Below are positions 1 to 10,904 of a stretch of DNA of 29,654 nucleotides, in pieces. Position 1 is the stretch's first letter. Every line of letters begins with the position of its first letter. The position numbers and the translations under genes are program-made. Below the pieces are notes generated by a model. The model was not told the DNA's origin. It did no database searches and saw nothing but the letters and a program-made list of their open reading frames with translations. Where the stretch lies: the NCBI GenBank assembly GCA_003550305.1, contig QKYT01000082.1, positions 138,300 through 167,953 on the forward strand, given 5' to 3'. The stretch comes from Glomus cerebriforme (lineage: Eukaryota > Glomeromycota > Glomeromycetes > Glomerales > Glomeraceae).

Positions 1-864
1 GATTCAGCTTTAAAAACAGAAACAGAAATGAAAGTTTCATAACATTCGTTTCATTATAAACTTTATTTTTCATTTTTTTTTCTTTGTATAGAAACGTTCT
101 AACTAAATATTTCTTCTTTTTTTGTAGGTTTGTGACTGAACTTGGAATACTGAAATGTAAGTTTTGTAACGAATATTTTATTACGAAACTTCATTTTTTT
201 ATTTTTTTTTTGTTAAAAATATTTTAACTGAATGTTTTTCTTTTTTTTTGTAAATTTAGTTTGTTCCTTAAAATTTGGGTTTTTGGAAATCAAAAATATA
301 AGTTTCGCAACTTAGTTGCAAAACTTAATTACTTTTTTGTAAGTTCTGGATTTAGGTATTAGAATTGAATAGTTAGTTAATATAGTATAGTTAGTATATC
401 TAAGAAGAATTTGTAATTTAATACATTTTTAATAAACGAATATAGTTTAAACATAATAAAATTAATTAATAATGCTTTTATTTATTAAATGTAATTAATA
501 TATGCTAAAATTTGTATTGTTATACGCATTTTTCAATATTTTTATATGCATTTTTTAACTAACCTAATGTTATTATACATATTTTTAAACTGTCATTATT
601 TTGCTGTATGTTATTATACACCTAAAAAAGTATTGTGCAATGCATTTTTAATTACTTTGGTTGATAAAGGGTTCATTACGCAACACTTTTTTGGTGTTGA
701 GCAATACATGGCATATGTTTACATATTATATGTCTGTTCAAAACTTTCTGATGAAACTAAATAAAGTAACTGATATATCAAAACAGTATCAATGTACTTC
801 AAATTTGATTGGATGTTACTAGATAGCTAGTTTAAATTGGCTTAAATCATTTCTCTTGATTCAT
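1..864. other. gene-free AT-rich stretch with tandem hairpin units
   Basis: No convincing coding region is seen. The first 330 bases hold three imperfect repeats, described separately. From about 330 to 780 there is only AT-rich sequence with short chance ORFs. One of these, at 546-764 plus strand, encodes 72 residues of no recognisable family in a composition like the surrounding noise. The last 80 bases may be the decayed 5' part of the MULE transposase described below. Confidence 0.6.
32..326. repeat. three tandem imperfect units, each opening with a hairpin
   Basis: Three hairpins share the ends AAGTTT...AAACTT at 32-63, 159-191 and 300-326, spaced 127 and 141 bases apart. T-rich sequence between them is also recognisably repeated (runs of T followed by TTTGTA). 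The third is the best formed: AAGTTTCGCAAC pairs with GTTGCAAAACTT with one mismatch around a 3-base loop. I do not recognise a family. It could be the remnant of a small tandem satellite or the subterminal repeats of a transposon. Confidence 0.5.
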
Positions 865-1994
865 TTAATATCATTTTACAATAATCATAATCATTCACTT
901 AATTCATTGATACATAAAATTTTACCTAAATATCAATATTTTTCTGAAGAAATAAAGACTGATATAAAATTTTATATAACATATGGTGGTCTTTTAATAA
1001 GTGCTAAAATTATCTGAAATTTACTACAAACAAAATATTCATAGCAATATATACATTCTAAAATACTTTATAATTGTATTCAAGAATACAAATCCTTAAA
1101 ACCTGCTGTATTATAATATAATGCTTAATTTGTTAAGAGAGTATCAAGCTAAGTGGTATTATCATGCTTGTTTTGATGAGATAAATAGAAAACTCACTTC
1201 AATATTTACATAGTTTTATTATCATAATATTGTAATTAATGATTCAATATACAAAAAAAATTATTATAATTTAATCTTAAATATTATTATTTGTATTATT
1301 TGTATTAATTATAATAATCATACCAGATTGGTTATATGTACTTTGGTAGATGATGAAACTAAAATAACATTTAAATAGATTTATGAAAATATAAAAATTG
1401 CTACCAGAAATATTGTACCACATTCAATATATATTGATAGAAATTCTGCTATATTTTGAGCTATTAAGGATGTTTTTAAATTTATTATATTGATCAAAAT
1501 ATTCAAAAGAAGTTGAAATCCATTCTTGGAACAAATTTTGCTCAATTTCATAAAGATTTTTATCAAGTACAAAATAGTTTGAATGTTGAGAAGTTCAATT
1601 TTTATTAGAAAAAATTAAAAAGCAATTATCCATTAGCAATCCTATATCTTAATTGAATATTAAATCAAAATCATACTGCATGAGTATTTTGTTATAATCA
1701 TAAAATGTTTACTGCTAGCATCTAAAGTATTTCATGGGTAGAAGTAATGAATTCTATTATTGCATCTGATACAAATTAAAATACTGGACTTTGCTAATTA
1801 TTTAATATTCTGATGGATCGTTGTAATTTGAAAGCAGAAAATGTGTTAATTAATTAGTAATTATAAAAACAACCAAATATTTCAATACCAACAGTTTATA
1901 ATACAATATCAGTTGGTATGCACTATGATATTACAATATAAATTTTATATATATTATAGTCTTTAAGTAAATAATACATTTTTAAAATTTAAAA

Positions 1995-2055
1995 TTAGCC
2001 AAAATTATTAAAATATTATTAAAATCATTGATTTTTAAATCATAATTTTGGCTAA
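1995..2055. repeat. 13-bp perfect inverted repeat
   Basis: TTAGCCAAAATTA (1995-2007) is followed by its exact complement TAATTTTGGCTAA (2043-2055), with a 35-base AT-rich loop. A degenerate copy of the right arm follows (TTCTGGCTGAATTT, about 2067-2080). It lies within the mariner-type element and may be a subterminal feature or a separate tiny palindromic insertion. Confidence 0.6.
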
Positions 2056-2195
2056 GAATTTCTTAATTCTGGCTGAATTTGTAATGCTAGCCTAAATTTT
2101 TAAAAATACATTAACTTTATTTTATATTTATACAAAATAATCATTTGTACTACAAAAATCTGAGTATATTTTCCAATAGATAAGACTAAAAACTA

Positions 2196-2391
2196 CAGTC
2201 AAACCTCCATATAGTCACACCCTATATAGTCACATCATATAAAATTTCTCTATATAATTACATCTTTGAAAAAACTAACTTATATAAAGATTATATAAAA
2301 AAACTTTTATATAGTCACAACTTCTATATAGTCACATTTTTGGATTTTTTTACTATGTAACTAACTTGATGATTATAAAGAGGTTCCACTG
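2196..2391. mobile_element. 196-bp pogo/Tigger-like MITE
   Basis: The element begins CAGTCAAACCTCCATATAG and ends in a sequence whose complement begins CAGTGGAACCTCTTTATAA (17 of the first 23 positions agree). TA flanks both sides (2194-2195 and 2392-2393). Ends of the form CAGT..AACCTCTATA.. with TA targets are typical of pogo/Tigger-class elements. Inside, TATAGTCACA occurs four times in the same orientation, two near each end. It has no coding capacity. It is nested in the 1909-3402 element, so it is the youngest of the three nested insertions. Confidence 0.7.
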
Positions 2392-2491
2392 TATTATTTT
2401 CAAGTATTTTTAACTTTATATATTTCGTTAAAGAAAAGAATACTAGATACTTAAAGTGCTCAAAAATAGTATATAGCATAACAGTTTGGCT

Positions 2492-2574
2492 TTAATATCA
2501 ATATAAAAACTGTTTTATATATTTTATAATGATAATAACAGTTTATTTAAGCAGTTTTTATATAAAAATATTAA
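2492..2574. repeat. imperfect inverted repeat of about 21 bp
   Basis: TTAATATCAATATAAAAACTG (left arm, 2492-2512) and CAGTTTTTATATAAAAATATTAA (2552-2574) pair along most of their length around a 39-base loop. It is probably another small palindromic repeat within the mariner-type element. No gene is associated. Confidence 0.45.
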
Positions 2575-4590
2575 TGTAAAAAAGGTATAATACAGTTATA
2601 TATTTTTTATTTTTAATATATATAAATATTATATATTAGTTAAAATTTGAATTCTAATGCACTATTTATTTTAATTTTTTAGAAAAAATTATTAATTAAT
2701 GATAAGTGCAAAGTTATTTTAATGGAAAATTATAAATCAAAGTAAAATATATAATATTTTAAATAAAAAACTTTTATTAAATATCTTTTAAAATTATTTG
2801 TTCTCAGTTATGCTTCAGACATCTTTGGTTAGACTTATTGTGATACAATGTCCGTCTGTTCACACGTATGATCGACTAATAATATGCATTGTGATTTCAC
2901 GTGATTTACATTCTTTTTTTAGTTTTTTAAATTTACCCTTTTTTTGAGTTTTGTGATATATCTTAATTTAATGCTTTGGACAATCTAACAGTTCCCGTTA
3001 CCTAGTATAATATATTATATAGTAAAATACTGATTTTTGTAATTTTCTCAAAAACTTTCATATAAGAAGCTTTAATAAAAATCAAAATCATAATTAGTGA
3101 ATTATATTACAAGTATTTAGATATAAAGTTTTTAGTCAAGAAGTATCTGAAAAAAGAATTTTTCAACTTTATACTAAAATATACTATTCTTCATAATAGT
3201 TATAGAAGTCAAAATAATACTTCTACAAATAAAAAATTACTTATTTTAGGTTAAGTAAGACTTTATTTATTAAATATAATAATTTTTATTTACAGTTTGT
3301 TAGAAAAAAAATGCTTTTTAAGTGTTCGAAGTATACTCAATTTAATATTACACAAAAATTTAATTAGGATCAGCAGGCTTATATAACATGTATACCGACT
3401 GATATATAAATCGATAGATAAAGAAATTCAAAGTTATTTGTTACCTAATATGTATAATAAAATCTATGCCCAAATTACTAAAAGCTTTTTATATACTGCT
3501 TAATAATTTGATAGTAATCTTAAAGAATATGTTAATATGAGTAACTTTAGTGTTAATAATCTTTTGTTTGTTTTATAATTAATCTATATCATAGCTGATA
3601 TAATAAAATATTTAGTTATAGCGTAAGATTGATGATACAACCAAAGGATATCTTGAAGAAATGTACAAAAAATTATAAATTAATCTGAAAATATTATTGG
3701 AATGTATAGAGTAACAATTTATTACATCTTTATAGATTGTTAAACCTATGATTTCAAATTGGAATCATCATATTTTAATTTTGAATGATAGGTTCTTCTT
3801 ATGCACATACTTTACAATTATTAACTTTGGTATACCTTGTCGATATTTTTTTTGCTTAATGAGATTTACCAGTAATGTATAATTTACAATGCCTTAATTA
3901 ATCATAGATAGTTTAATTATACTTTCTAGCAAAATTAAAAAGCCATTGTCAAAATATTTCATTATGGTAAAATCAATTATGATAGTTATAATTTTTACTA
4001 ATAAAATATATGAATTATGTCAAATTATGTCTTTATATTATGTCAGTCATAATTCAAAAAAATCTATTTCATAGGAAAGTATAAATTTAATGATAATAAA
4101 TTTTTTAACTCAACAATAGGTATCTCAATAGCAAAATCAATTAAAGTTATCCAGAAAAAATCTCATATTGATAATCTAATAATACAAAATTGTCAGATTC
4201 TAAATATATTAAGAGAAAAATTATTGATATAGAACCAGTGAAAAAATTATTAAAACAAAAGCAACAATATGTTGAAGGGTATGAATATGTAACAAAAGCA
4301 TTAAATTTGACAATTAGAACTGATTTTGTTGATGAATTAATTGGGTTATGTAATAGGTTTATATCTTTTCATATTCATCTTAATATACAATAAACTAATA
4401 AAACACATCAAAATGATTCTAATTATATTCTGAATCTAATTGTATATAATATTTGTGAATGTCTACCTAAAAGATTGAAAAGTGCAGTAGAAATTGCTAA
4501 AAAAAAAGGTCTTTTAAAGAACTTACAAATATGAATCAAACCAATAACCAAGATGCAAAAACAAGTGCAAATTATGGTCATGGTTAGCAA

Positions 4591-4650
4591 AAATGTAGAA
4601 AATGTGAACAATTAGATCACTATCAAAAGAATTGTAATAGTAATGCATAG
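4591..4650 (+). pseudogene. CCHC zinc-knuckle remnant at the MULE 3' end
   Basis: The frame from 4591 reads KCRKCEQLDHYQKNC and ends at TAG 4648-4650, giving the exact C-x2-C-x4-H-x4-C spacing of a retroviral-type zinc knuckle. It is preceded by stops in this frame. Upstream, in another frame, PKRLKSAVEIAKKKG resembles the basic linker usually found before such a knuckle in FAR1/MULE proteins. It is therefore taken as the tail of the decayed MULE. Confidence 0.55.
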
Positions 4651-5656
4651 ATTTATTACTATAAAAAATGAGTGCAAATAAAGAAACAATTAAATTTTAT
4701 TAATGAATATATTAATACAAATAAATTATTTTTTTTATGGCAATGTTTTTACAATTATAACATGAATTGTTTGTGTCACATGACAGGTATTTTAATATGG
4801 TTATAAAACTGCAAAAGTCAGTGAAATAATCAGGTGGTTATTATAACTATGGTTAAGTTTAGCAATTAATTCTTTAAAGAAGAAATTTTTATAATAAAAT
4901 AATTATAAGTAATGATAGTATCTTTAGAAAAAACTAAAAACCATATGTAAAAGAGAGAATTTTGAGATTTTCTTTTTATAAAATAGATGGCTTAAATTAC
5001 ATCATTTGTAAACAATAGAGTAATAATAACATGATCATTATAAATATTATATTATTTATATTATTTATGTAAAATTTTAATTTTATAAAATCTTATCAGG
5101 TAATATAATCCTAAATGATATAATCTGAGTTAAATTAATTATTATTATAAAAATTAACTGGATGATATTACTTAAGTTATATCACCTTGAGTTAAAAAAT
5201 AGTTATAAACTTGTAACAATATTTGTAATTTTATTTATACATATTTAATACAATTATTACATAAAAAATTTTACTGTCTTACTTATTATAAATATATATA
5301 AAAGTACTATTAAAGTAAAATTAATATACATTTTATATTAAATACTTGGGTTCTTTATTTCTTCTATGTATTTTGGTTAGTGTAATTTCTTATAATTTCT
5401 CATAATTTCTCATAATTTCATAATTTATAATTTTTGCAGAAATCACGGTAATTCTCATTTGTTTATATTATGGTTTATACACAAAAAATTTTGCCACATG
5501 ATTTATATTTAAAATGATAATCGTACTAAGTATATATACTCTAATTTGAGCACGTTTGTTTAAGCGCGTTTGATTAAAATAGCTCAGTTTCTTCATCATA
5601 AATGTTTTTAATATATATGGATTTATTTAATACAAAATAAATACGTGGACTTAAAT
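4651..5656. other. gene-free AT-rich interval
   Basis: Both strands are dense in stops. The only ordered feature is a 10-bp tandem repeat at 5381-5420, listed separately. I see no promoter or RNA gene. Confidence 0.6.
5381..5420. repeat. 10-bp tandem repeat, four copies
   Basis: Four consecutive 10-mers read TGTAATTTCT, TATAATTTCT, CATAATTTCT and CATAATTTCA, followed by a degenerate TAATTTATAA. This is a small AT-rich minisatellite with one variable position per unit. Confidence 0.75.
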
Positions 5657-5800
5657 CAGGGTTGGGAAATTAGTACAGTTAGTACAGTTTAGTACAGTTT
5701 AGTACAGTTAGTACATATAATAATTAATATAAAATTTAGTACAGTACAGTACAAGTACAGGGACAAATTTTACCTAGTACATACAAATTTCCCAACCCTG
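5657..5800. mobile_element. 144-bp hAT-like MITE with 8-bp target duplication
   Basis: The ends are perfect 15-bp inverted repeats: CAGGGTTGGGAAATT (5657-5671) and AATTTCCCAACCCTG (5786-5800). Direct 8-bp copies of ACTTAAAT flank them exactly (5649-5656 and 5801-5808). A CAGGG start together with an 8-bp duplication is characteristic of hAT elements. The interior has no ORF. It is built from tandem TAGTACAGTT-type units (about 5671-5715) and a second GTACA-rich block (about 5747-5782), resembling the subterminal repeats bound by hAT transposases. The intact ends and duplication point to a fairly recent insertion. Confidence 0.85.
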
Positions 5801-6350
5801 ACTTAAATTAAATATATTCGCATTTAACTATATGTCAAGCTCAATTGTTCAGAAGCTCGTTTTCTCAAAACACTTTAGCTTGCTTTAAGCTTAACCTGTA
5901 TTGAGCCGAACTTAAACTGGACTGGTTGAGCAATCTGACATCCCTAACTAGTGGATAAAAAAAAATTGATAGTTAACATAATCCATATTTTTGATAATGC
6001 AATTTAATAAATAATATTTGTCAAACAAAAAAAAAAATATTACCGAAACTTGATCCACAATGTTATCAATTATTTTAATTATTTGTCAATAGTTGAAATT
6101 AATGAGATTAATTTTTTTTTTTTAAAGTTATAAATTTACTAATTGATCATTAAGACCATTAGTGAATAGTTTGCTATTAAATCATATTATGAATCATACC
6201 TAAATCTAAGGTTTCTTTTACTAATTTAAGAATTATATTTACAAATCTACATTATTGTATAATAATAGAGATAATAGAGATGTTTTTGGAAAATTGTTTC
6301 AAATGTCAAAATTCCAAGAAAAAAAAATATCGTATTCTTTTTGTTTTTTT
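5801..6350. other. intergenic, downstream of SNF5
   Basis: No gene is seen. At 5820-5945 there is a slightly more GC-rich stretch with repeated GCTC/GAGC words that ends near GACATCCCTAAC. It may be a decayed transposon end, but I could not find a partner repeat. From 5950 on it is AT-rich sequence with poly(A)/poly(T) runs. It includes the likely 3' flank of the minus-strand SNF5 gene, whose stop codon is at 6351-6353. Confidence 0.5.
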
Positions 6351-8360
6351 TCAATCATCGTCCTTTTTAAACAATGCTTTTCGGTGCGGTGGCAATTCAC
6401 CTTTGTTCAACCATACCAACCCGCATGCGTTGCAAAGAGTCTTTGACAAATTTTAAAAAGGAATACTTAATTTAATTAAAATAGGAAAAAAAAGCCACCT
6501 TAAATTAACTAATAAAATTACAAACCTTGCCACCATCTGGGCCTTTCCTAACTAGCGGCGTATTATGCCCATCAATTCCACAATGTTGACAACGCCAATG
6601 AACTAATTCTTCGACTGATAATTTTGTGGCTTTGAGATCACTCCTCATTCTTGAAGTTGGTGATAAAGCAAGACCATTTTGTAATGCTGTCCTTGTTGGT
6701 CTAATTCGTGCAATGCTGCGTGAAGTTGCTCTGCGCATTCGCCTATAATATACAATAATTTTCATTAATTTGAACACTTTAGATATGAGGGAAAAATCTC
6801 GCCGGGATCGTACCTTATATCTCTTTCTTTATCCAATCTTATTTTTTCTAATTCTTCTTCAGTCAGTATCTCTAAAACAGGACACCATTCATCAGCATCT
6901 TCAATATTACGAAAGACCGATTTTAATGGTTCATGTTCATTGTCTGAATCGTCGGATTTTATTTCTTTTTTATGCTTCAACAATTGTTCATGGATACTAT
7001 GTGCAATTAATGTCACAAATTCTCCACCAATTCCAAGATCTGATACTAATGTTTTACTAAATTCCTCAGGTGTCAAATCTGAACTAAGATCCCATTCGAA
7101 CCTATCACGGAGGCTGAGTTTCCCGACATTTATATCGAGCTAAATTTCAAATTACACAGTAATTAATTAAAATGGTTTCTATTACATAATAAAATAAAAT
7201 AATACATACGTTGATAAGAACCCTACTATCATCTTTCGGTGGATTGCAATCAGTCATCATTTCATTTTCTTGAATTTGTTTACGAATGGTGTCTGCAATA
7301 ACTGAAACAAACTCAGAAGACGGAAGATCTAAGTCTACGCACATTATTTCCGCAAAATGTTCCGGTGTGATCAATTTTTCTAAATAGTAGGATTCAAAAA
7401 CATACAATATTATTTAGTCGATTATCTAACAGAAAAAACATTAAGCTTAAAATTTACCATTAAGATTCCAAGTAAATGTATCACGTAACTTATGAGTTCC
7501 GATATCAAAATCTAGTTTTATAGGAATTAGAATTTCTTTCTGTTCTGCATTGCGTTCCAATTCTTTATTAGAACTGTAATAAATAAAACGATTTATATTA
7601 ATCGAAAAAACTTTTTTTTTTTAAAAAAAAATGAAAAAAATAAATTCTTACTTATACACATGTTTAGTTTTATTTCTTGCCCGCTTCACAACGGGAATAT
7701 CACCATTTGCAGTTGCAAGTCCGATTGCAACACGTTTTTCTAATGGAGGTGTATTTCTAGCCTCGTCTTCAAATAAGTCTGCTACGTCATCAGAGTCTTC
7801 GGCAAGAGAACCGTGCCCGCCACCGCGGTGTCGTTTTTTTCCTCCTCTTATCATTGGTAAAACTAACGCAGTATTCCCTTGCTTTAAACGACTCGAATAA
7901 GTGCTGTAAAATTTTTTCCTTGACGTGGTCTTTGTAATCATATTGTGTTGCATATTCGTTGTTTCAGAAGCTAAAATTTCAAATTCCAATAAATTTTGGT
8001 GTTCATAGATCGCAGCTTCAATAAAATTTGGGTCAAAATATTTATTAGAAAAAGTATATAAAAATTACCCTGTCGCGTAACTCTTCGTGGAGCTTGTGCA
8101 AAAGAACTGTTTGCGATGGTTGTCGTGGGCGTATAAGCACTTTTACTTGGTAAAGAACGTCCATATGAAGTCGTGTAATAAGCAGGTGTGAACACAGGAC
8201 GACGAGGTTGGTGATAAGAATATTGTTGCGGAGTAGGTGCTAAGTGTTGGTAAGTTTGTTGTCGATATGAATGTTGAGACTGATAACCGTAAGCAGGTTG
8301 CTGTTGATTACTTTGAAGAGGAATCTTCATGGTATACGGATTATAATTTAAAGAATTCAT
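6351..8360 (-). CDS. SNF5: SNF5/SMARCB1-type chromatin remodelling subunit with GATA-like finger
   Basis: Seven exons are read on the minus strand: 8360-8069, 8015-7652, 7573-7458, 7379-7210, 7139-6814, 6742-6526 and 6440-6351. They give 524 residues in one continuous frame. Residues 1-95 are rich in Q, Y, S and P (prion-like). Two SNF5 repeats follow: about 232-297 (LDFDIGTHKLRDTFTWNL, EHFAEIMCVDL) and about 315-372 (VGKLSLRDRFEWDL, PEEFSKTLVSDLGI). The repeats are the signature of the core subunit of SWI/SNF and RSC complexes, which holds the remodeller to the nucleosome in the nucleus. The C terminus has a GATA-like finger with Cys 474, 477, 498 and 501 (CQHCG...LCNACGLVW); its knuckle is split by the last intron. 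The start is the first ATG before the Q/Y-rich region. An upstream in-frame ATG at 8438 is possible. It could be the RSC paralogue Sfh1 rather than Snf5. Confidence 0.88.
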
Positions 8361-8601
8361 TGAAATAATTTGTATAACCTTTTGGTTGGTGGTTGTAAAT
8401 TTCAATTTTCTCGATAAGCTAGAGAAATGAATTAACAAAATGTCTTACAAGTATAAAATAAAATGTCATAATTTCTAAAAATGGATCCAATCATAACGTT
8501 TATTAGGTAGAAATTATAATCACATGATAACTAATGATGCCGCAGTAAATTAAAAATACAAAAATGTACATTTAATTAATTAAATAATTAAAATTTTAGA
8601 A

Positions 8602-10571
8602 TTACTCAATTTGTGAATTCTGTAGAGACTGTTGTTGTTTCTCTAATAATAATTTAAATTCTCTATTGACTATCTCATTCTTACTTAACTCTTCACTAGA
8701 TTTGAAAAGTGTAAATGCACCGTTAGGCACTAACGCTTTACACGCTTCAACTCTGTCGGAGAATTTTTGTAGAGCCATATCAGAAGGAGTTATTGGAGTT
8801 AAAGGTTCTGGCGAACTGACTGAATATTCTATATCAGAATCAATAATGTTATTGGTATCTACTGCCGGAGGCATTGTCTTTGTAGTACGAATTGATATAT
8901 TTGAAGATGAGCGCGTGGGAATGAATGAAAATGATCGTGATCGTTCCGGTAATTTTTTGAGAATTTCTGTTGATACATCTCGAATGAACACATGCAAAAT
9001 CTGCTTTGGATACTTATTTGCTATCTTAGAATATCTAAGATTAAATGAAAAATATCACAAATTATTTAAATCATTATTTAAATCATTTAAATATAATTAA
9101 GAAAGAAATAAAACATCAAATAAACTAATTACATTTCCATATCATTTTCTCCACTATCTCCGATAAGAATAAATTTCCGACTAGGAAAGTCCTCGAAAAT
9201 CTCTGTGATGTAATTATATTTTGATAATCCTGGTTCTTCAAAAAGTTTCTTTACCAAATCATTATACAATTTTAAGTGTGCTGAACCAGGTGGAAAACGC
9301 TTTGTATGAAAAAATTGTTTAAGCATAGGAAATAGTTGCCACGGAGAATTCGATACGTAGTGAATTGAAGCGCCTTTGTTATACTAAATAGAATAAAAAT
9401 AAAATAAAATAAAATAAAATAAGATCTAAATTCAGTAGATATAGGATTAAATTATCTTTGTACGAACCCAATCCATATACACTTTTGCCATGCCGGGAAC
9501 CTATTTGGTAATAAAATAAACTGGACTTAAAAATTATGATACGAAAATAAATATTTTGTTTCTTAATAATATATACTTCACATAAATCATATAAAAATGT
9601 GTTTGAGAGAGCGGCGCGTGGACCACCCACGATGTTTGTAAGTTTTATTGTATCATCAATATCCTTTAAAATCAAATTTATTGTTAATATCGTGTATATG
9701 AATGAAAGAATTCCATAATAATTAACATACTGATATGACAGAAATCCCTTCAACTTCGATTAAACTCACGGACCCATATGATGGTCGAGCTAACGATATA
9801 AATGTTACTGGTTAATACAGTAGGACATAATAAATATTCATCAAAATACATACCACATTTTCTTCCTTCTGGTAGAGCTTTTAGTTTTAACAATCTCGTG
9901 TGGTTCTCATCTTTGTATCCTTCTTTTTGAGCTTTAGCTACCCATTCGTCAACAATCTCTACTGGAATTTCAATAGTGCCGTAAAAATGCCCCGTATTTT
10001 CCGTATTACTTAGATCCTGATAAATTGTTGATGTAGAATTACTCGTATTTTCAGATAAATTGCTTTTTACATCATCGTCGTCACCATAGTCGTCACCATT
10101 GTCGTCATCATCAGCATTGGGATCTTTATCCAGTTCCATGTGTGATGGATGAGCCAAACTAGTTATTTGCACTTCGTACCGTTGATTTCTAATATTTTTT
10201 GTTAAAAACATAGAAATTCTATCCTCTAATAATTTGCTTTGTTCATCATCTTTATTCAACCCCGCAACGCGTCTCGCCATTGCCAATACTAGCTTTTTTT
10301 TGCGGGTTTGACTAGTTCCATAAGCCCAACCACGAACTCGCGCCAGCCACATGTTTCCTTCTACGCGTTTGGCATACGACGGTATCAAGATACAATTGTG
10401 TAAATCATTTAATTCAGTGGTACTATTTTCTTGTAAAGATATTGAAGTTTGTGTGTCCACGTTTATTTCTTCATTTATTTCTCGAACTTCTGTCTTACTA
10501 GTAACTGTTGAAGTAAAATATTTCCCTTTAATATATTTGGATGCTTTTGTTGTAAAGTGCGATTTTTCCAT
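8602..10571 (-). CDS. APP1: APP1-type phosphatidate phosphatase (HAD-like)
   Basis: Six exons (10571-9854, 9789-9731, 9663-9577, 9500-9468, 9383-9133, 9034-8602) encode 526 residues. App1 family enzymes remove phosphate from phosphatidic acid to give diacylglycerol; the yeast protein sits at actin patches and acts in membrane traffic. The Mg2+-dependent catalytic motif DIDDT is at 260-264. It is followed by the family hallmarks VPGMAKVYMDW, GASIHYVSNSPWQLFP (about 303-318) and the HAD motif GDSGEND (about 374-380). The N-terminal part has the conserved VRGWAYG segment and a D/N-rich acidic insert (about residues 152-168). The C-terminal 110 residues are Ser-rich and probably disordered. One intron starts with the rare donor GTTCGT (9467), needed to join MDW to YNKGAS. 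It lies in tandem with SNF5, 241 bases upstream of that gene's start. Confidence 0.9.
9386..9422. repeat. AAAAT pentanucleotide microsatellite in an APP1 intron
   Basis: About five tandem AAAAT/TAAAA units lie within APP1 intron 4 (9467-9384), just upstream of the acceptor on the gene strand, where they read as a T-rich (TTTTA) tract. A T-rich tract there can serve as the polypyrimidine stretch. Length polymorphism is likely. Confidence 0.7.
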
Positions 10572-10904
10572 TGTTGAAGGAAAAGTACAGTAAAAGGTTG
10601 CGCGTAAAAAGGGAGTATTGCAATATTATATCCGGTAGACTGAAAAATGAATTATATTAGTTTCCCTATTTGCATAAATAATTGTGGTTACACCACTGAT
10701 TTTCTTTAATTTATATGTTGTTGAAGATCAATTTCACTATTTTATTGATACGTCATTTTGACAAAATTTATTACTGAGACGATCACGATTTTGATGAAAA
10801 TGATAAGACTGCAAATGGATACGATGAATTTTTTTTGATTTTAATTATTTGGTTTACTTTTGATCGTGAAGTACGTAAAGATAAAATGTTTATAAATTTT
10901 AGAT
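10572..10904. other. intergenic between GAR1 3' end and APP1 start
   Basis: This 333-base AT-rich gap must carry the GAR1 3' UTR and the APP1 promoter. I see no clear TATA box, repeat or RNA gene. Confidence 0.5.

Larger units (their letters stand above)
1909..3402. mobile_element. mariner-type element inserted in the MULE at a TA
   Basis: The ends are inverted repeats: TCAGTTGGTATGCA at 1909-1922, and a right end whose complement reads TCAGTCGGTATACA (3389-3402), matching at 12 of 14 positions. The element is flanked by TA at 1907-1908 and 3403-3404. Removing it with one TA restores a continuous MULE reading frame across the junction (...TVYNTI then YKSIDKEIQ...). That is direct evidence of insertion at a TA dinucleotide, the Tc1/mariner habit. 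No transposase ORF is recognisable inside, so it is decayed or non-autonomous. It is 1494 bp, or about 1.3 kb without the nested MITE. Confidence 0.7.
865..4650 (+). pseudogene. decayed MULE/FAR1-type transposase, split by a nested element
   Basis: The conceptual translation has many stops and frameshifts but keeps the order of a Mutator-like (MULE, FAR1-related) transposase. A FAR1-style NHNHSLNS tail with HKILPKYQYF lies near 880-950. KWYYHACFDEINRKLTS, then LVDDET and HSIYIDRNSA, from the transposase core lie at about 1150-1450. WVEVMNSII, matching the conserved 'RVE-MN' region, is near 1740. After the interruption at 1909-3402 the frame resumes with KEIQSYLLPNMYNKIYAQ (from about 3425). 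A degenerate SWIM-type segment (LNDRFFLCTYF...CRYFF, about 3781-3875), a C-terminal ORF (about 4190-4393) and a CCHC knuckle (4591-4635) follow. MULEs of this kind are abundant in AM fungi. The copy is dead. Family assignment is by remembered similarity; termini and target duplication were not found. Confidence 0.7.

Noticed and set aside
546..764. 72-codon plus-strand ORF at the left of the window
   Set aside because: No recognisable motif, hydrophobic AT-rich composition typical of chance ORFs here, and no splice or promoter context.
5820..5945. Possible transposon end with GAGC/GCTC words and GACATCCCTAAC
   Set aside because: No matching inverted partner or target duplication was found nearby, so it is mentioned only as part of the intergenic entry.
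8666..9100. 144-codon plus-strand ORF
   Set aside because: It lies antisense to the last APP1 exon, which carries the conserved KYPKQILHVFIRDV segment.
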